Below are positions 45,039-57,034 of a DNA stretch of 64,000 bases, piece by piece. Origin of the DNA: Lycium barbarum (taxonomy: Eukaryota; Streptophyta; Magnoliopsida; Solanales; Solanaceae); NCBI RefSeq assembly GCF_019175385.1, contig NC_083341.1, positions 67,551,800 through 67,615,799 of the forward strand, given 5' to 3'. The position numbers and the translations under genes are program-made. Numbering within the stretch: position 1 is the first letter of the stretch; every line of letters begins with the position of its first letter. The notes beneath the pieces are model-generated. The model was given only the letters and a program-made list of their open reading frames with translations, had not been told where the DNA came from and did no database searches.

Positions 45039-46282
45039 TGTGTAGGATACCCCACATATGATTGTATCGGTGGACATGTGAGTTCCAACAACCGGCGCTA
45101 CGGTAAGGAAGGCATTGATCATGCAAGGGTACCGAAGTTCGAGGGACGGCAAAAATAAATGGTACCAGTGTTACTAGGTAAACTGCTATTATTTGTACTA
45201 TAGGTTAAGCTTGGAAATTCTAGTATAACGATATTTGGAAAAGAAAGGGAGTGAGTAGAGGGAAACGAAGAGATCAAAGTGTCGGAAAGGGTAAAAGGTA
45301 AGAAACCTTAGTGAGTGAAGCCCCTAAGAGAAATTACCGGCGAAGTATGAAACTATTGGGATAAACATTCAAAAGTAGGCATATGAAATGGGATAGAGTG
45401 TGGTAAAAGGAAACAGGAGAGGAGCGTGTGGGGTTCGAGAACCGTTTTCGACAAGTGGGGCTAAAGGAATAGTGACTTGGATAGGGGGATGTGAAGTAAG
45501 AGAGGGAATGCTTAGGCTTGCGATGAGAGATCTATAAAAGAATAAGTATCTAGCTATATTAATATAGTTAAAGGTTCGACAAACAAGGATAGGGAGAGTG
45601 AAAGTTGTGAGGATACTGTGCTAAGAACACAAGTAGCGGGACGCTTGAGAGATATGGACGCACAGCTACAGCACCAACACGTAGTTACAGAAGAATCACG
45701 AGCAGGTGAGCCAAGCAAGTGAAAGGACGAGTAGTGGATGGAAGAGTATAGGAAGTGTGGACAAAATGACGACATAGGCAGAAAGTGAAAGAGGAACTTA
45801 GGATAAAAAGTTTTCGATATGATAGGCATAGAGTTGGAAAGAAGGTGAGGAATAAGGTATAAACGAAGATTTTATAGAAGAATTGTTGGCATATAAGGAG
45901 CCCCGTAAAGGGGGGGAGACCATAATTGTACGAAATTCACACCAGAGTGCCACTACAAAAAGATCAAAAACAAGTACACTTGGGCCAAGGAATATGAGAG
46001 CAAGGAACGGCCGACAGCCATATTGGATCATCAAGTGAAGGTTGCGCGCCAAGGATGCGGTTTCTGATAAGCTGTGGTGACGAAACGGTAACGGAGAACA
46101 GATGATCTGGGAAGGAGTGATGTAGAAACCGAGGAGTTCGATTATGAGGAAAATAGGGTAAAAGTTAAGGAGTGAGCATGAAAGAAAGGACAACTATGAA
46201 AGGGAACCCCCGAATTGCTACGAGATCCCATAAGATCAGTTGAACATTCGAGGATGAACGTTCTAAAGGGGGGGGGGGAGGA
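43984..46282 (+). mobile_element. Array internal region I3
   Basis: Complete from the primer site (last base changed) to the polypurine tract (11 G). The AT microsatellite at about 44997-45035 is long. A GATGTTGAGAT-type 11-bp segment is missing near 45525. The hairpin before the tract has changed to AACATTCGAGGATGAACGTT, shared with I4 and I5. Confidence 0.93.
44681..44787 (+). pseudogene. 5S rRNA-derived sequence in I3
   Basis: As in I1; begins GGAAGCGATTATATC. Box A-like and box C-like parts are unchanged. Confidence 0.85.
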
Positions 46283-46497
46283 TGTTATAGTCCGTACTTT
46301 GTACGCTCGGATACTCCAAGGTAGTTGTGGTAAGTTAAGGGAATGACCATCCTCCAAAACTATTTTAATGTACAAGTGGGTCATGAATATTATTAGTATG
46401 GAAATATTGAGAAAGGTCAAGGGTAAAAAGGGAAATTCACAAAATGGCTTATGGTAATATTGCGGAAGTCTAGGGGCAAAATGGGAATTTCACAAAA

Positions 46498-46515
46498 TTC
46501 AAGAAGGTTCTTGAA
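46498..46515 (+). promoter_or_regulatory. Heat-shock element in L4
   Basis: The same perfect four-unit TTC/GAA sequence. Confidence 0.75.
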
Positions 46516-48243
46516 AGAGGCCATGTTGGCCGTGTAACATATAGGTATTTGTCCACATTTTATTTAATGTGGATATGGACCAAAGTGTATATAATAAGAC
46601 AAGTGGCCACATTTGGTTATTATAAGAAAATTGGTCTTCTTTGACTAATTTAAGAAATTTCAAGAAAAGAGGAAGAACACTCTAGAAAAAGAAAGAAGGG
46701 GAGGCATGTGGCCATTTCATATTTAAAGGGGGGCAAGTATATATATGGAGAAAGATGACTAATTCATCATTTTAAATCAAGAAGCTTGTAGGAAGAAAAA
46801 AAAGAGGAGAGAAAGGGCCATATTCGGCCAAGGCAAGAAAAAAATAGAGTCTTCAACTTTGATTCCAAAAATATTTTCTCCAAGTATCCCCACTAATTTG
46901 AAGGTCCTGTATAACGTGGTGTAGTTGTTGGAGCAAGAAAATCATTCATTCTTGCAATTACAAGTCTAACCGAAAAGAAGATGAGTGGAAAGGAAGGTAT
47001 GTGTTCAATCCTTTTTTACATATGTTATAGATGATTTATGTATGCTGAAGTATATAGAAATGGATGGAATTCATGGCATATATGTGTGTTGGTGTTGTAG
47101 CCTAATGGAATGGTGTTGTGTAGAAAGAATGAATTAATTTTTACTTAGTCTTTTGGTTGTTGTTGTAATATATAGAAATGGACAAAAATGCATGAAAACA
47201 TGTATGATGTTATTGTGGCCGAATAGGGGTTGGTTTGGCAAGTTATGGTGAATTGATTCTATGTGATATTTTAGTTGTTGTTGTTGTGGAATCCATAAGA
47301 AAATGAAGGTTTAATGACTTGGAAATGAAGTTGTAATCGTTATAGGATTGTTGAAGAAAGTTAATGCGACACTAGCTCGGATTATTACATTGTATGAATG
47401 ATGTTGTTAATGCATGGTTGTTGATTTTGTTAACCTTTATGACTACAACGACGGACATGTTTTTGTAATGAAAACGATGTTGTCAAAGATGAGAATATGT
47501 CCATGATGATTACGATAAGGATGGGTTTCATGTTTGAAAGTCTCAAGTTATGGATTCAATATGAATATGAGAACATCGAGCTAGTTCTTGATCCTCAATT
47601 CTATTCCTTGATTATGACTCTATTTTCTAAAGACTCCAAAGTATAGGAATTGACGCCTTCTGAGGTTTATGATCTTATTCTATGTTTTCTCTTACTGCTA
47701 TCCTTCGTTGATAGTCTCGCCTTATAATTATCGATCCTTCAAGGTGAGACAGAGCGACCATGGTTATTCCATAATATAATCGGAGGTTATCGACCTTACG
47801 TCACTCCGATAGATACATGACTTTCTTTGGGCTCTCATGCATGTTGTTATATGTATATGTATATGGGGAATATGGGGAAAAGGGATATATGTATATGTAT
47901 ATGGGGGGGGGGGGAGATAAATTGCGCTATAAGACGCATTACCACCTGGTCAGCTGGCGTATTCATCTCGGACGCGGGATGCCCGGACGCGGGATATATG
48001 GGCGAGCCGACGTATTTCGGCGCTATGTGGGCGAGCCGACGTTGTTCGGCGCTATGACTTGTTCTATTTTCTATATATGAAAAAGAAATGTTTTCAAAGG
48101 AAAGATAAGCATGCATGGCATCCGCCCTAAAGGCCACTCATATGTACAGGTTACTCTTTTACCTCATGATATGTTCTATATTTCCATCTTGTTATTATTC
48201 ATATTTATATTCCTTACTATGTTACCATTCCTGCCTTACTTAC

Positions 48244-48304
48244 TCAGTACATTGCTCGTACTGACCCCTTTTTTTTGGGGTCTGCGTTTCATGCCGCGCA
48301 GGTA
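48244..48304 (+). promoter_or_regulatory. Three-hairpin LTR module (L4)
   Basis: As in L1; the loop of the middle stem is all T and one G of the stem is T. Confidence 0.7.
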
Positions 48305-48617
48305 CACCCAGATGAGCAAAAGCTATCATAGAAGATGTTCTAGCGAAGTTGGCGAGCTCCATTTGGCCCTGGAGTGTAGCCGAGTCAGCGTACTATGCTA
48401 TGATGTCTTGTTCGAAGTTAGTGACTTTGCAGACAGAGTTGTGGTTATTGGATGTCAGTTCAGTAAGCGGCTCCACTAGCCGATGTGTCATTCGTGTTAT
48501 AATATAAATTTCATATGATTACAGATTTTGTTTGAATTGAGTACAAAGAAAAGAAAAATTCTGAAAGCTTTACTATGTTTTCCACTTCTTATTGATGTAA
48601 GAGTTTAAAGAGGCTAA

Positions 48618-48879
48618 GAGCCCGTTTGGATTGGCTTATAAGTTGCTTATAAGCTGTTTTTAGCTTTTTTGAATGTTTGGTTGGCCAGCTTAAAGTCATT
48701 TTGTGATTAAAATAAGTTCAAAAAAATAATTAGGCCCATTTGATTTTTCTTATCTAAAGCAACTTATAAGCTGAAAACAGCTTATAAGCCAAAAAAAATA
48801 AGTTAGACTACCCCAACTTATTATTTTTGGCTTATAAGCTGTTTTCAGCTTATAGGCATAAGCCCATCCAAACAGGCTC
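48618..48879 (+). mobile_element. Tourist-like MITE in L4 (262 bp)
   Basis: The ends GAGCCCGTTTGGATTGGCTT and, on the other strand, GAGCCTGTTTGGATGGGCTT form terminal inverted repeats. TAA flanks it on both sides (48615-48617, 48880-48882). The empty site GAGGCTAAGTATAAG is seen in L6. The TAA duplication and end sequence fit PIF/Harbinger-derived Tourist MITEs. There is no coding capacity. Confidence 0.88.
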
Positions 48880-48962
48880 TAAGTATAAGAGTCAGCAGGT
48901 TCGCTCGGCTCCGAATATGGGGTCGGGTGCCCATCACACCCTAGTAAGGTTGGGGTGTGACA

Positions 48963-49976
48963 AAGTGGTATCAGAGCAGGTCGTCCTAGGGGTTGTCTGC
49001 AAAGTCGTGTCCAGTAGAGTGCTGTTTATGGGTGTGAAGCCGGCCACATTTATAAACAGGAGGATGCGGGGCATCTAGGGATTGTTTACCTTCTTTCTGT
49101 CTTAGATCGTGCGATATAGCCAATTCATAGGAAATAAGATTCCTTATACTAATTGTTGATTTCCGCAGACGCCTAGTAGCTACGGAAGAAGGCGAGTGAC
49201 GATATGGCAAGTCACAGAGGTAAGTCTGGATATTTGTTCTGTTACTTGGAACTGGAAGTTCTGGATGGCTGGAATATGTCATCTAGCCGTATGTTCTGTG
49301 AAGTATTGTCGATATTTGCTGCGAACAGATCTTGAATAGTAGAAATGCTAAAGGAGATTCTGCCAGAACGGATACGTCTAACAGGAAGAAGCGTGGAAAG
49401 GAAATACTGTAAATAGGTAGTAAGTGAGATACGTTGTTTCAGAAAGGTTATGGATTTGGCATGGCGATGAAGGTGTGATCATTACCATCGGGAATCTGGA
49501 AGCCTAGGACAGGAAGTAGCCCTACACACAGGTGGGAGGTGAACATTGGGAATTGAAAGGGTAAAATAGTAATTGTAAAAGAAAGGACGTGTTACGAAAT
49601 GTTTCAGAATCTGTAAGACTTCAACTTGCTCCAGAACATGTAGTGAAGTTCATGCGAGGAAGTGGAAGCGATTATATCAGCAGTAAGGCACCGGATCTCA
49701 TCGAAGTTTCGAGGTTAAGCGTGCTCAGGTGAGAGCAATTTTAGGATGGGTGACCCCTTGGAAAGTATGCAAGAATTTTATAAATTGAAACATGAGAGGA
49801 AAATGACAAGTTAGAGTAGCCTAAGAGAAATTAGAGTATATGGGATGGTTGGAGACCATAAGAAGACGCATAGGACGAGCCAGACGAGATTGGTGAAGAG
49901 ACAGAGAGTGCGTCACAGCTCGGGAATTAGGATAGGCTTGAATAGCGTATGGAAGTATTTTGTGGGCTAGTTGATA

Positions 49977-50023
<47 letters not shown>

Positions 50024-51274
50024 TGTGTAGGATACCCCACATATGATTGTATCGGTGGACATGTGAGTTCCAGCAACCAGCGCTACGGTAAGGAAGGCAT
50101 TGATCATGCAAGGGTACCGAAGTTCGAGGGACGGAAAACATAAATGGTACCAGTGTTACTAGGTAAACTGCTATTATTTTTACTATAGGTTAAGCTTGGA
50201 AATTCTAGTATAACGATATTTGGAAAAGAAAGGGAGTGAGTAGAGGGAAACGAAGAGATCAAAATGTCGGAAAGGGTAAAAGGTAAGAAACCTTAGTGAG
50301 TGAAGCCCCCAAGAGAAATTACCGGCGAAGTGTGAAACTATTGGGATAAACATTCAAAAGTAGGCATATGAAAAGGGATAGAGTGTGGTAAAAGGAAACA
50401 GGAGAGGAGTGTGTGGGGTTCAAGAACCGTTTTCGACAAATGGGGCTAAAGGAATAGTGACTTGGATAGGGGGATGTGAAGTAAGAGAGGGAATGCTTAG
50501 GCTTGCGATGATGTTGAGATGAGAGATCTATAAAAGAATAAGTATGTAGCTATATTAATATAGTTAAAGGTTCGACGAACAAGGATAGGGAGAGTGAAAG
50601 TTGTGAGGATACTGTGCTAAGAACACAAGTAGCGGGACGCTTGAGAGATATGGACGCACAGCTACAGCACCAACACGTAGTTACAGAAGAATCACGAGCA
50701 GGTGAGCCAAGCAAGTGAAAGGACGAGTAGTGGATGGAAGAGTATAGGAAGTGTGGACAAAATGACGACATAGGCAGAAAGTGAAAGAGGAACTTAGGAT
50801 AAGAAGTTTTCGATATGATAGGCACAGAGTTGGAAAAAAGGTGAGGAATAAGGTATAAACGAAGATTTTATAGAAGAACTGTTGGCATATAAGGAGCCCC
50901 GTAAAGGGGGGGAGACCATAATTGTACGAAATTCACACCAGAGTGCCACTACAAAAAGATCAAAAACAAGTATACTTGGGCCAAGGAATATGAGAGCAAG
51001 GAACGGCCGACGACCATATTGGATCATCAAGTGAAGGTTGCGCGCCAAGGATGCGGTTTCTGATAAGCTGTGGTGACGAAACGGTAACGGAGAACAGATG
51101 ATCTGGGAAGGAGTGATGTAGAAACCGAGGAGTTCGATTATGAGGAAAATAGGGTAAAAGTTAAGGAGTGAGCATGAAAGAAAGGACAACTATGAAAGGG
51201 ACACCCCGAATTGCTACGAGATCCCATCAGTTGAACATTCGAGGATGAACGTTCTAAAGGGGGGGGGGGGAGGA
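48963..51274 (+). mobile_element. Array internal region I4
   Basis: Complete, from the primer site to the polypurine tract with 12 G. AT microsatellite at about 49978-50020, the longest of the array. ATAAG is missing before ATCAGTTGAACATTCG. Confidence 0.93.
49661..49768 (+). pseudogene. 5S rRNA-derived sequence in I4
   Basis: As in I3 with TTGGAAAGT for TTGGGAAGT at the end of box C, shared with I5. Confidence 0.85.
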
Positions 51275-51490
51275 TGTTATAGTCCGTACTTTGTACGCTC
51301 GGATACTCCAAGGTAGTTGTGGTAAGTTAAGGGAATGACCATCCTCCAAAACTATTTTAATGTACAAGTGGGTCATGAATATTATTAGTATGGAAATATT
51401 GAGAAAGGTCAAGGGTAAAAAGGGAAATTCACAAAATGGCTTACGGGTAATATTGCGGAAGTCTAGGGGCAAAATGGGAATTTCACAAAA

Positions 51491-51508
51491 TTCAAGAAGG
51501 TTCTTGAA
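51491..51508 (+). promoter_or_regulatory. Heat-shock element in L5
   Basis: The same perfect four-unit TTC/GAA sequence. Confidence 0.75.
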
Positions 51509-53784
51509 AGAGGCCATGTTGGCCGTGTAACATATAGGTATTTGTCCACATTTTATTTAATGTGGATATGGACCAAAGTGTATATAATAAGACAAGTGGC
51601 CACATTTGGTTATTATAAGAAAATTGGTCTTCTTTGACTAATTTAAGAAATTTCAAGAAAAGAGGAAGAACACTCTAGAAAAAGAAAGAAGGGGAGGCAT
51701 GTGGCCATTTCATATTTAAAGGGGGGCAAGTATATATATGGAGAAATATGACTAATTCATCATTTTAAATCAAGAAGCTTGTAGGAAAAAAAAAAAGAGG
51801 AGAGAAAGGGCCATATTCGGCCAAGGCAAGAAAAAAATAGAGTCTTCAACTTTGATTCCAAAAATATTTTCTCCAAGTATCCCCACTAATTTGAAGGTCC
51901 TGTATAACGTGGTGTAGTTGTTGGAGCAAGAAAATCATTCATGCTTGCAATTACAAGTCTAACCGAAAAGAAGATGAGTGGAAAGGAAGGTATGTGTTCA
52001 ATCCTATTTTACATATGTTATAGATGATTTATGTATGCTAAAGTATATAGAAATGGATGGAATTCATGGCATATATGTGTGTTGGTGTTGTAGCCTAATG
52101 GAATGGTGTTGTGTAGAAAGAATGAATTAATTTTTACTTAGTCTTTTGGTTGTTGTTGTAATATATAGAAATGGACAAAAATGCATGAAAACATGTATGA
52201 TGTTATTGTGGCCGAATAGGGGTTGGTTTGGCAAGTTATGGTGAATTGATTCTATGTGATATTTTAGTTGTTGTTGTTGTGGAATCCATAAGAAAATGAA
52301 GGTTTAATGACTTGGAAATGAAGTTGTAATCGTTATAGGATTGTTGAAGAAAGTTAATGCGACACTAGCTCGGATTATTACATTGTATGAATGATGTGGT
52401 TAATGCATGGTTGTTGATATGGTTTATGAATCTAGAATGAGAAAAATATGTGGTTAATACTTTTGTTGAAGTTGGAGGATTCGGGTAGCATTGGATCATT
52501 ATGAATATTGTAGTATTGTTAGAATAATTGTTGGAATTGTTGTTGATAATGTGGCCGAGTTCCATTCTCGGGTTTGTTGTTGAATTGGCCGAGTTAGATT
52601 CTCGGGGATGGTGTATTTACAGGGGAGGTACTGCCGAAATTTCGGCAGATCATAAGTGAATTTATTTGAAGAATTAAGACAAGTATATGGTGATGAATCT
52701 ATTGATTGCGTCAACCTTCTTGAATGTAGAGTAGCGGTAGCGAGCTTGGACAATTAAGCGTAGCTAATAGGGCGCGGAACAGGTATGTTAAGGCTTGTCC
52801 CTTTTCTTTCAAATGTATGATCTCAATGTTATGATTTCATAAGTATTTCCATATTTTTCCTTGCTTTCAAAAGTTAGATGTTTATGACTCTAAGGCATGA
52901 TTCTCTTCCGATAACCCATAAATGTTTTCCAAATTGTCTGTATTTTTCCAAAACAAAGGTTGATGATTTTGTAAACCTTTATGACTACAACGACGGACAT
53001 GTTTTTGTAAAGAAAACGATGTTGTCAAAGATGAGAATATGTCCATGATGATTACGATAAGGATGGGTTTCATGTTTGAAAGTCTCAAGTTATGGATTCA
53101 ATATGAATATGAGAACATCGAGCTAGTTCTTGATCCTCAATTCTATTCCTTGATTATGACTCTATTTTTTAAAGACTCCAAAGTATATGAATTGACGTCT
53201 TATGAGGTTTATGATCTTATTCTATGTTTTCTCTTAATGCTATCCTTCGTTGATAGTCTCGCCTTATAATTATCGTTCCTTCAAGGTGAGACAGAGCGAC
53301 CCTGGTTATTTCATAATGTAATCGGAGGTTACCGACCTTACGTCACTCCGATAGATACATGACTTTCTTTGGGCTCTCATGCATGCTGTTATATGTATAT
53401 GTATACGGGGAATATGGGGAAAAGGGATATATGTATATGTATATGGGGGGGAGGGAGATATGTTGCGCTATAAGACGCATTGCCACCTGGTCAGCTGGCG
53501 TATTCATCCCGGACGCGGGATGCCCGGACACGGGATATATGGGCGAGCCGACGTATTTCGGCGCTATGTGGGCGAGCCGACGTTGTTCGGCGCTATGACT
53601 TGTTCTATTTTCTATATATGAAAAAGAAATGTTTTCAAAGGAAAGATAAGCATGCATGGCATCCGCCCTAAAGGCCACTCATATGTACATGTTATTCTTT
53701 TACCTCATGATATGTTCTATATTTCCATCCTGTTATTATTCATATTTATATTCCTTACTATGTTACTATTCCTGCCTTACATAC

Positions 53785-53845
53785 TCAGTACATTGCTCGT
53801 ACTGACCCCTTTTCTTTGGGGGCTGCGTTTCATGCCGCGCAGGTA
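53785..53845 (+). promoter_or_regulatory. Three-hairpin LTR module (L5)
   Basis: Same as L1. Confidence 0.73.
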
Positions 53846-54158
53846 CACCCAGATGAGCAAAAGCTATCATAGAAGATGTTCTAGCGAAGTTGGCGAGCTC
53901 CATTTGGCCCTGGAGTGTAGCCGAGTCAGCGTACTATGCTATGATGTCTTGTTCGAAGTTAGTGACTTTGCAGACAGAGTTGTGGTTATTGGATGTCAGT
54001 TCAGTAAGCGGCTCCACTAGCCGATGTGTCATTCGTGTTATAATATAAATTTCATATGATTACAGATTTTGTTTGAATTGAGTACAAAGAAAAGAAAAAT
54101 TCTGAAAGCTTTACTATGTTTTCCACTTCTTATTGATGTAAGAGTTTAAAGAGGCTAA

Positions 54159-54421
54159 GAGCCCGTTTGGATTGGCTTATAAGTTGCTTATAAGCTGTTT
54201 TTAGCTTTTTTGAATGTTTGGTTGGCCAGCTTAAAGTCATTTTGTGATTAAAATAAGTTCAAAAAAATAATTAGGCCAATTTGATTTTGCTTATCTAAAG
54301 CAACTTATAAGCTGAAAACAGCTTATAAGCCAAAAAAAAATAAGTTAGACTACCCCAACTTATTTTTTTTGGCTTATAAGCTGTTTTCAGCTTATAGGCA
54401 TAAGCCCATCCAAACAGGCTC
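54159..54421 (+). mobile_element. Tourist-like MITE in L5 (263 bp)
   Basis: Same family, same orientation and same insertion site as in L4, with TAA on both sides and only a few base differences. It was therefore inherited by duplication of the array unit, not by a second insertion. Confidence 0.9.
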
Positions 54422-54504
54422 TAAGTATAAGAGTCAGCAGGTTCGCTCGGCTCCGAATATGGGGTCGGGTGCCCATCACACCCTAGTAAGGTTGGGGTGT
54501 GACA

Positions 54505-56801
54505 AAGTGGTATCAGAGCAGGTCGTCCTAGGGGTTGTCTGCAAAGTCGTGTCCAGTAGAGTGCTGTTTATGGGTGTGAAGCCGGCCACATTTATATACA
54601 GGAGGATGCGGGGCATCTAGGGATTGTTTACCTTCTTTCTGTCTTAGATCGTGCGATAGAGCCAATTCATAGGAAATAAGATTCCTTATACTAATTGTTG
54701 ATTTCCGCAGATGCCTAGTAGCTACGGAAGAAGGCGAGTGACGATATGGCAAGTCACAGAGGTAAGTCTGGATATTTGTTCTGTTACTTGGAACTGGAAG
54801 TTCTAGATGGCTGGAATATGTTATCTAGCCGTATGTTCTGTGAAGTATTGTCGATATTTGCTGCGAACAGATCTTGAATAGTAGAAATGGTAAAGGAGAT
54901 TCTGCCAGAACGGATACGTCTAATAGGAAGAAGCGTGGAAAGGAAATACCGTAAATAGGTAGTAAGTGAGATGCGTTGTTTCAGAAAGGTTATGGATTTG
55001 GCATGGCGATGAAGGTGTGATCATTACCATCGGGAATCTGGAAGCCTAAGATAGGAAGTAGCCCTACACACAGGTGGGAGGTGAACATTGGGAATTGAAA
55101 AGGGTAAAATAGTAATTGTAAAAGAAAGGACGTGTTACGAAATGTTTCAGAATCTGTAAGACTTCGACTTGCTCCAGAACATGTAGTGAAGTTCATGCGA
55201 GGAAGTGGAAGCGATTATATCAACAGTAAGGCACCGGATCTCATCGAAGTTTCGAGGTTAAGCGTGCTCAGGTGAGAGCAATTTTAGGATGGGTGACCCC
55301 TTGGAAAGTATGCAAGAAATTTATAAATTGAAACATGAGAGGAAAATGAGAAGTTAGAGTAGCCTAAGAGAAATTAGAGTATATGGGATGGTTGGAGACC
55401 ATAAGAAGACGCATAGGACGAGCCAGACGAGATTGGTGAAGAGACAGAGAGTGCGTCACAGCTCGGGAATTAGGATAGGCTTGAATAGCGTATGGAAGTA
55501 TTTTGTGGGCTAGTTGATAGTATATATATATATATATATATGAATGTGTAGGATACCCCACATATGATTGTATCGGTGGACATGTGAGTTCCAGCAACCG
55601 GCGCTACGATAAGGAAGGCATTGATCACGCAAGGGTACCGAAGTTCGAGGGACGGCAAAAATAAATGGTACCAGTGTTACTAGGTAAACTGCTATTATTT
55701 TTACTATAGGTTATGCTTGGAAATTCTAGTATAACGATATTTGGAAAAGAAAGGGAGTGAGTAGAGGAAAACGAAGAGATCAAAATGTCGGAAAGGGTAA
55801 AAGGTAAGAAACCTTAGTGAGTGAAGCCCCCAAGAGAAATTACCGGCGAAGTATGAAACTATTGGGATAAACATTCAAAAGTAGGCATATGAAAAGGGAT
55901 AGAGTGTGGTAAAAGGAAACAGGAGAGGAGTGTGTGGGGTTCGAGAACCGTTTTCGACAAATGGGGCTAAAGGAATAGTGACTTGGATAGGGGGATGTGA
56001 AGTAAGAGAGGGAATGCTTAGGCTTGCGATGATGTTGAGATGAGAGATCTATAAAAGAATAAGTATGTAGCTATATTAATATAGTTAAAGGTTCGACGAA
56101 CAAGGATAGGGAGAGTGAAAGTTGTGAGGATACTGTGCTAAGAACACAAGTAGCGGGACGCTTGAGAGATATGGACGCACAGCTACAGCACCAACACGTA
56201 GTTACAGAAGAATCACGAGCAGGTGAGCCAAGCAAGTGAAAGGACGAGTAGTGGATGGAAGAGTATAGGAAGTGTGGACAAAATGACGACATAGGCAGAA
56301 AGTGAAAGAGGAACTTAGGATAAGAAGTTTTCGATATGATAGGCACAGAGTTGGAAAGAAGGTGAGGAATAAGGTATAAACGAAGATTTTATAGAAGAAC
56401 TGTTGGCATATAAGGAGCCCCGTAAAGGGGGGGAGACCATAATTGTACGAAATTCACACCAGAGTGCCACTACAAAAAGATCAAAAACAAGTATACTTGG
56501 GCCAAGGAATATGAGAGCAAGGAACGGCCGACGACCATATTGGATCATCAAGTGAAGGTTGCGCGCCAAGGATGCGGTTTCTGATAAGCTGTGGTGACGA
56601 AACGGTAACGGAGAACAGATGATCTGGGAAGGAGTGATGTAGAAACCGAGGAGTTCGATTATGAGGAAAATAGGGTAAAAGTTAAGGAGTGAGCATGAAA
56701 GAAAGGACAACTATGAAAGGGACCCCCCGAATTGCTACGAGATCCCATAAGATCAGTTGAACATTCGAGGATGAACGTTCTAAAGGGGGGGGGGGGGAGG
56801 A
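54505..56801 (+). mobile_element. Array internal region I5
   Basis: Complete, 2.3 kb, polypurine tract with 13 G. The short AT microsatellite is at about 55520-55541. In the 51-bp segment after the leader this copy reads ATGCCTAGTAGC where others read ACGCCTAGTAGC. Confidence 0.93.
55205..55312 (+). pseudogene. 5S rRNA-derived sequence in I5
   Basis: As in I4, with CAACAG for CAGCAG. Confidence 0.85.
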
Positions 56802-57016
56802 TGTTATAGTCCGTACTTTGTACGCTCGGATACTCCAAGGTAGTTGTGGTAAGTTAAGGGAATGACCATCCTCCAAAACTATTTTAATGTACAAGTGGGT
56901 CATGAATATTATTAGTATGGAAATATTGAGAAAGGTCAAGGGTAAAAAGGGAAATTCACAAAATGGCTTATGGTAATATTGCGGAAGTCTAGGGGCAAAA
57001 TGGGAATTTCACAAAA

Positions 57017-57034
57017 TTCAAGAAGGTTCTTGAA
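57017..57034 (+). promoter_or_regulatory. Heat-shock element in L6
   Basis: The same perfect four-unit TTC/GAA sequence. Confidence 0.75.

Larger units (their letters stand above)
46283..48962 (+). mobile_element. Array LTR L4, internal deletion, MITE inside
   Basis: TGTTATAGTCC...GGGTGTGACA. At about 47421-47427 roughly 550 bp are missing compared with L7, between two TTGAT/TGAT-containing sites, removing the 18-bp palindrome. The text after the junction (TTTGTTAACCTTTATG) matches L7, not L1, L2, L5 or L6. The MITE at 48618-48879 is described separately. Confidence 0.93.
51275..54504 (+). mobile_element. Array LTR L5 with MITE
   Basis: 3.23 kb including a 263-bp MITE. Full length otherwise, with the 18-bp palindrome (52631-52648). 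The 5' end is L4/L6-like (TTATAGTCC). Confidence 0.94.

Noticed and set aside
50794..51189. 131-codon minus-strand frame in I3, I4 and I5
   Set aside because: It is shorter or broken in I1 and I6, has no recognisable domain and runs antisense to the element; judged a chance frame in purine-rich DNA.
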